Shown: piece by piece, positions 5,948-9,056 of the stretch | Numbering within the stretch: the stretch's first letter is position 1 | How the letters are laid out: the number at the start of each line of letters is the position of its first letter | Assembly (NCBI GenBank): GCA_016781705.1 | Contig: JADDPV010000016.1 | Location: 1 to 9,056, forward strand | Direction of reading: 5' to 3' | Source: Rubrobacter sp. | GTDB lineage: Bacteria; Actinomycetota; Rubrobacteria; Rubrobacterales; Rubrobacteraceae | Length of the DNA stretch: 9,056 nucleotides | Program-made: the position numbers and the translations under genes | The notes under the pieces: model-generated | Seen by the model: only the letters and a program-made list of their open reading frames with translations | Databases searched by the model: none | What the model was told of the DNA's origin: nothing

Positions 5948-6681
5948 CTGCCAACCGATCTCAACTTCTCGTTGAGCTTCTTCTTGCGTTCCGTCAATCT
6001 GTTAGGTTGCACAAAGGAGAAATCGAAGAGGGATTCGACTACCTCCAGGAGCCATTCTGCCTCTCCCAGCTCTACTTCTACGATCTCCCCAGTGTTCGTG
6101 TCTTTGACAGGATGTGCGGCAAAATTACCCACGTTCCTAACAGCATCAACCGCTTCGGCTAGATGGGATGGAACTCCAGTGTGCTGCAAGAACGCATCTA
6201 TCTCCTGAGCTAAACCGCGATGCTCGATGCTGAACCGCTCACGTAGAACCCTTTGTAGCAGCCGCCTACTCAGTGCCGCACTAGCCTTGGGACTGAAACG
6301 GAGCGTGAGAGAGGCTTCGACGAATTCTTCTTTATAGGCACTTGGAACTTTTGGTTCGACCGACACTTTTGGATATTTTGGAAACAGAATTTCTTCCTGC
6401 TCAACTATCTTTAGATCGTAAGAGGAGCGTCCCCAACTATTCTTCGTAAGGTTGCCCGCGCCTCTTCTGAGCAACAAAAGAAAGTTTCCGCATGCAGGGC
6501 AATCTCCGCCCGTTACCTGACAGACAAGAGGTCTTTGACGAGAGGCGTCGGAGTGTTCTGGATCTTTGGTGGTCCAAATCCTCTTGAGTCCTGGCACCCA
6601 AAGTCCTGCATCGCAGTAAGGACATCTCATAACCGAATAGGAAGTTACCCCTCTCTTGACTTCGACTTCACGAGAAATCAT
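5929..6681 (-). CDS. DUF4145 domain protein with N-terminal zinc ribbon
   Basis: A 250-aa soluble protein of unknown function. Near the N-terminus are CPYC (20-23) and CPAC (61-64), a likely zinc ribbon. The rest matches my recollection of the DUF4145 fold (about 118-225): SPKASAALSRRLLQRVL, then AVDAVRNVGNFAAHP and a Glu-rich helix ending DFSFVQP, followed by a basic tail. DUF4145 is found alone or joined to restriction-type proteins, so a defence link is possible but unproven. G+C is visibly lower than in the neighbours (one 60-base line at 6361-6420 has 21 G/C; a typical flanking line has about 41), suggesting horizontal acquisition. No clear ribosome site precedes ATG 6681; the internal ATG at 6630 (beginning MRCPYC) is an alternative start that keeps the zinc ribbon. 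It lies 27 bp after the membrane-protein gene. Confidence 0.8.
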   Translation of the reverse strand: MISREVEVKRGVTSYSVMRCPYCDAGLWVPGLKRIWTTKDPEHSDASRQRPLVCQVTGGDCPACGNFLLLLRRGAGNLTKNSWGRSSYDLKIVEQEEILFPKYPKVSVEPKVPSAYKEEFVEASLTLRFSPKASAALSRRLLQRVLRERFSIEHRGLAQEIDAFLQHTGVPSHLAEAVDAVRNVGNFAAHPVKDTNTGEIVEVELGEAEWLLEVVESLFDFSFVQPNRLTERKKKLNEKLRSVGRPPMRG

Positions 6682-6708
6682 ATCGCAAGGGTCGATGCAT
6701 TTCGCCGC

Positions 6709-7479
6709 TCACCGGGGCTTCCGGTGGCGGGGCCGGCGTGGTCCCCTGGGGCGTATGGTGGAGCCCGGCGGGATCATATCGTCCCCGCCCGCCCGGGCGT
6801 ACCCGATGCCCGAAACCCATCCGCCCGCCGCTCCGGCAGCGGTCGAAACCAAGGCTCCGGCCACCCCCAACGGGTCGAAGTCGGCCGCGACGACGAGTAG
6901 ACCCGCGACCAACGCCAGCCCCGCCGCGAGCAGGACGAGCCGTCGGCGACGCTCGAACGCGCCTTTCGCAAACAGCGCGTAGAGGACGAGCGTGGTCGCC
7001 CCGAGCATGAGAGGCGCGAAGGCGTAGAAGGCGGGGCTGCCTTCGAGGCCCGCGAAGAGCGTCGGCCTGAAGAGCTGGTCGCGGCCTCCAAGACCGTAGG
7101 CGACGACGGTCCAGCAGAGGACGAAGAAGCAGCCCCAGCCGGCGATGGCCCCTATACCCGCGCCGGCGCGGGCTCCGAGGCCGCGCTCCACGCGATAGGT
7201 GCGGGTCCCGAGGACGAACCCCAACACTATGGCCGGCAGGAACAGGACGAGCCCGAAGAAGGAGAGCAGCGAGAGGACCTGGCCGAACCCCGCCCCATCT
7301 CCAACGTAGCGCAAGGGTAGCGCGAACAGCGTCGCCGCCGCGAGGAAGGTCAGGATGCCCATGTACACCCACGTCACGCACCCGAAGGCCCGCCGATATT
7401 TCGGCCGCAGCCCGCCCTCGTCTCCGGTCGCGGGTCCCCGACGCCCGTCGCCGGAGCGTCGTCCTTCGCTACGAGACAC
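6709..7479 (-). CDS. Polytopic membrane protein of unknown function
   Basis: A 256-aa protein I do not recognise by family. The first 30 residues are Arg/Gly-rich and probably cytoplasmic. About six hydrophobic segments follow (near 36-58, 68-92, 103-130, 149-172, 180-199 and 204-228). The last 25 residues are a basic, proline-rich tail (RPRGPRRPRHRKPR). Basic clusters such as RRRR near 177-180 help set topology. The GTG start at 7479 lies inside the end of the upstream phosphodiesterase gene, an 11-bp overlap, with GGAG 4 nt upstream, so translation is likely coupled. A competing frame at 6668-7381 is Arg-rich, lacks the hydrophobic periodicity and is a shadow. A link to the phosphodiesterase is inferred only from this overlap. 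Confidence 0.85.
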   Translation of the reverse strand: MSRSEGRRSGDGRRGPATGDEGGLRPKYRRAFGCVTWVYMGILTFLAAATLFALPLRYVGDGAGFGQVLSLLSFFGLVLFLPAIVLGFVLGTRTYRVERGLGARAGAGIGAIAGWGCFFVLCWTVVAYGLGGRDQLFRPTLFAGLEGSPAFYAFAPLMLGATTLVLYALFAKGAFERRRRLVLLAAGLALVAGLLVVAADFDPLGVAGALVSTAAGAAGGWVSGIGYARAGGDDMIPPGSTIRPRGPRRPRHRKPR

Positions 7480-9016
7480 GGGACTCCGGGGTACCGGCCC
7501 CGAAGTGGTTCAGGAGGGCCGGGGCTACGTCCGTGATCCCGCGCAACACAGGGCTACCCCCGGGGAACCCGGCCGCGAGCGCGAAGACGTTCGAGTCGCT
7601 GGCGTGTAGCGAGCCGTGGTCGCTCTCCGAGTGGAACCTCCTCGACACCTCCCCGAAGGTGTAGCCCGGCGACGCCGAGAGCACCACGTCCCCGCACCGC
7701 GGGGTGTCGAGACACCCCCACATCCGTCCCAGGGCGTCCGGGTACTCGCCGTACCGGAGGAGCCCGTCCTCCTCCCAGACCTCGATCTCCAGCGCGCTCG
7801 GATCACCCTCGACCTCCCACGCGCGCCCCGACGCATCCCGCAACCCGTCGTCCCCGGCGGGCCGGAACCTCAAGCCCCGACCGAGCCTGCGAACCGCGAC
7901 CCAATCGTCCTCGTCGCGCCACGCCGCGAGGTCCACGCCGCGCTGGGTGAGCGCGACGGCGGAGACCTCCTCCCGGTCCATCCCGTCCGAGAGGTAGAGG
8001 AGGGCCGCACGGCCGTTCGGTACGCCGACGCTCTTAGCCCCTTGCCCGAACCGGGCCCTGGGACCGATAGCCGCGCCACCCTCGCCGAGGATGCGCCCGA
8101 GCCGCACGTATCGGCGCCGGCTCGGCAGGAGCGGGGTGTGCCCGTGGTCCGAGAGCGCCATTACCGCGTACTCTTCGAGTATCTTCTCCACTCCGCCCGC
8201 CCACTCGAACATCTCGGCGGCGTAGCGGTCCAGGGTGGCGACGTGCTCGCGTTGGGCGGCGAGGCCGCGGTGGTGGGCGACGGAGTCGCCCTTGAAGAAG
8301 TACACCAGCGTGAACGGCGCGGTCTTGTCGCGCAGCAGCGCGGCGCCCACGCCGGCGGCGTACTCGTCGTTGATCCCGACGGAGCGCCCGATCCCCCCGA
8401 CCCCGCCCCGGCCGTGCAGCCCGAAGTCGCGGCTGTAGAACAGGTCGCCCATGAAGTACTCCTTGGGCCCGCCGACCGACGCGCCCAGGAGCGCACTGCG
8501 GCCCGCGTAGCCCTTCACGCTCCTCAAGCGAACCGGGTGTTCGTGAGGTCCGCGTCGTATCGGGAAGTTCACGCACGCGCCGTCCAATCCGCGCTCGTCT
8601 AACGTCTCGAAGAGGGTCGGCGCCAGCAGGTCGTCGCGGTTCATCCGCCAGACGTTGTTGTGGAAGACCTTGACGGGGCCAGTGGCGAGGACCGTCTGGG
8701 TCTTCGCCCCGTAGACGACGACCTGCTCCCCCTCGCGGTCGTACCAGGCGTGCCCCAGGATGCCGCTCCCGGACGGCGGCTCGCCCGTGGCGATCGCCGC
8801 CGTCGCCGCCGGCGTGATGCTCGGGAAGACGGATACGGCGTCCCAGACCGCCTCGCCGCGCTCCGCGAGCGAAGCGAAGGTCGACGCGTCGCCATCCCTT
8901 ATCGCCGCCCGCAACACGTCTGGCCGGATGCCGTCGAGCACCAGGAGCAAAACGGGCTTGGGAGCGGTCCCGCGAACGGCGCCGTGGCCGTTCGTCGTTT
9001 CGTCGAAATCATGCAA
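7469..9016 (-). CDS. Alkaline phosphatase superfamily phosphodiesterase (NPP-like)
   Basis: A 515-aa hydrolase related to nucleotide pyrophosphatase/phosphodiesterases, expected to use two metal ions and a threonine nucleophile to split phosphodiester or pyrophosphate bonds; the substrate is unknown. By analogy with NPP enzymes, metal site 1 is D28 (VLDGIRPD), T68 (FPSITPAATAAIATG), D290 and H291 (ALSDHGH), and site 2 is D244 and H248 (KGDSVAHH) with H467 or H471 (SESDHGSLH). The stretch between D290 and H467 (about 175 residues) holds a beta-rich segment near 370-420 that may be a substrate-cap insert. No signal peptide or anchor is seen, so it looks cytosolic, although many relatives are exported. 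The start is TTG 9016: it is in frame, there is no better start before D28, no ribosome site precedes it, and TACAAT lies 9 nt upstream. It overlaps the membrane-protein gene by 11 bp. Confidence 0.92.
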   Translation of the reverse strand: MHDFDETTNGHGAVRGTAPKPVLLLVLDGIRPDVLRAAIRDGDASTFASLAERGEAVWDAVSVFPSITPAATAAIATGEPPSGSGILGHAWYDREGEQVVVYGAKTQTVLATGPVKVFHNNVWRMNRDDLLAPTLFETLDERGLDGACVNFPIRRGPHEHPVRLRSVKGYAGRSALLGASVGGPKEYFMGDLFYSRDFGLHGRGGVGGIGRSVGINDEYAAGVGAALLRDKTAPFTLVYFFKGDSVAHHRGLAAQREHVATLDRYAAEMFEWAGGVEKILEEYAVMALSDHGHTPLLPSRRRYVRLGRILGEGGAAIGPRARFGQGAKSVGVPNGRAALLYLSDGMDREEVSAVALTQRGVDLAAWRDEDDWVAVRRLGRGLRFRPAGDDGLRDASGRAWEVEGDPSALEIEVWEEDGLLRYGEYPDALGRMWGCLDTPRCGDVVLSASPGYTFGEVSRRFHSESDHGSLHASDSNVFALAAGFPGGSPVLRGITDVAPALLNHFGAGTPESRVS

Positions 9017-9025
9017 ACCGCGTAG

Positions 9026-9031
9026 ATTGTA
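9026..9031 (-). promoter_or_regulatory. Phosphodiesterase -10 box, near-leaderless layout
   Basis: TACAAT on the minus strand (five of six consensus positions) ends 9 nt before TTG 9016. Initiation 6-7 nt past the box would leave only 2-3 nt of leader. No Shine-Dalgarno is visible. The -35 region would lie at the window edge and is not convincing. Confidence 0.45.
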
Positions 9032-9056
9032 CCCGACGAGGTGCGCCGCGAACGGT

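Noticed and set aside
6668..7381. 237-aa open frame on the minus strand
   Set aside because: It is a +1-type shadow of the membrane-protein gene, extremely Arg-rich, and would also overlap the DUF4145 start.
7616..8602. 328-aa open frame on the plus strand
   Set aside because: It is antisense to the phosphodiesterase and has no motif; the minus-strand frame has a full set of metal-binding residues.

Overview
The window is about two-thirds G+C across most of its length, with strong G/C preference at third codon positions, several TTG and GTG starts and a rapZ gene in the same region as uvrC. This suggests a high-GC actinobacterium. A deep-branching, Rubrobacter-like lineage is my guess from general resemblance, not something the sequence proves.

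Layout, left to right. Positions 1-241 hold no gene I can support, but contain a 28-bp interrupted dyad at the left edge that resembles a CRISPR repeat or operator, and two adjacent palindromes. Then come rapZ (minus), a single-domain cupin (plus) divergent from it, a winged-helix SAM methyltransferase (minus) whose stop codon overlaps that of the cupin, and full-length uvrC (minus). An AEC-family membrane transporter (plus) is divergent from uvrC. It converges on a low-GC DUF4145/zinc-ribbon gene (minus), which lies downstream of a six-helix membrane protein and an NPP-type phosphodiesterase (both minus, overlapping by 11 bp).

The housekeeping core is uvrC (nucleotide excision repair) and rapZ (nucleotide-binding regulator). 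In many actinobacteria uvrC is followed directly by rapZ, yvcK and whiA. Here a methyltransferase/cupin pair separates uvrC from rapZ, and nothing resembling yvcK follows within the 241 bp available. The phosphodiesterase and membrane protein look translationally coupled. The DUF4145 gene differs in base composition and is probably a horizontal acquisition.

The most interesting signals are regulatory and residue-level. Several start codons (uvrC, the phosphodiesterase, and less clearly the AEC gene) sit 7-9 nt after a TANNNT box with no Shine-Dalgarno sequence, the layout of leaderless actinobacterial genes. The cupin shows the same layout at an upstream in-frame GTG as well as a canonical ribosome-bound ATG. 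UvrC has serine at one of the four cysteine positions that bind the Fe-S cluster in E. coli UvrC. I see no convincing new multi-gene system. Apart from the island-like DUF4145 gene and the left-edge dyad, this is ordinary chromosome.
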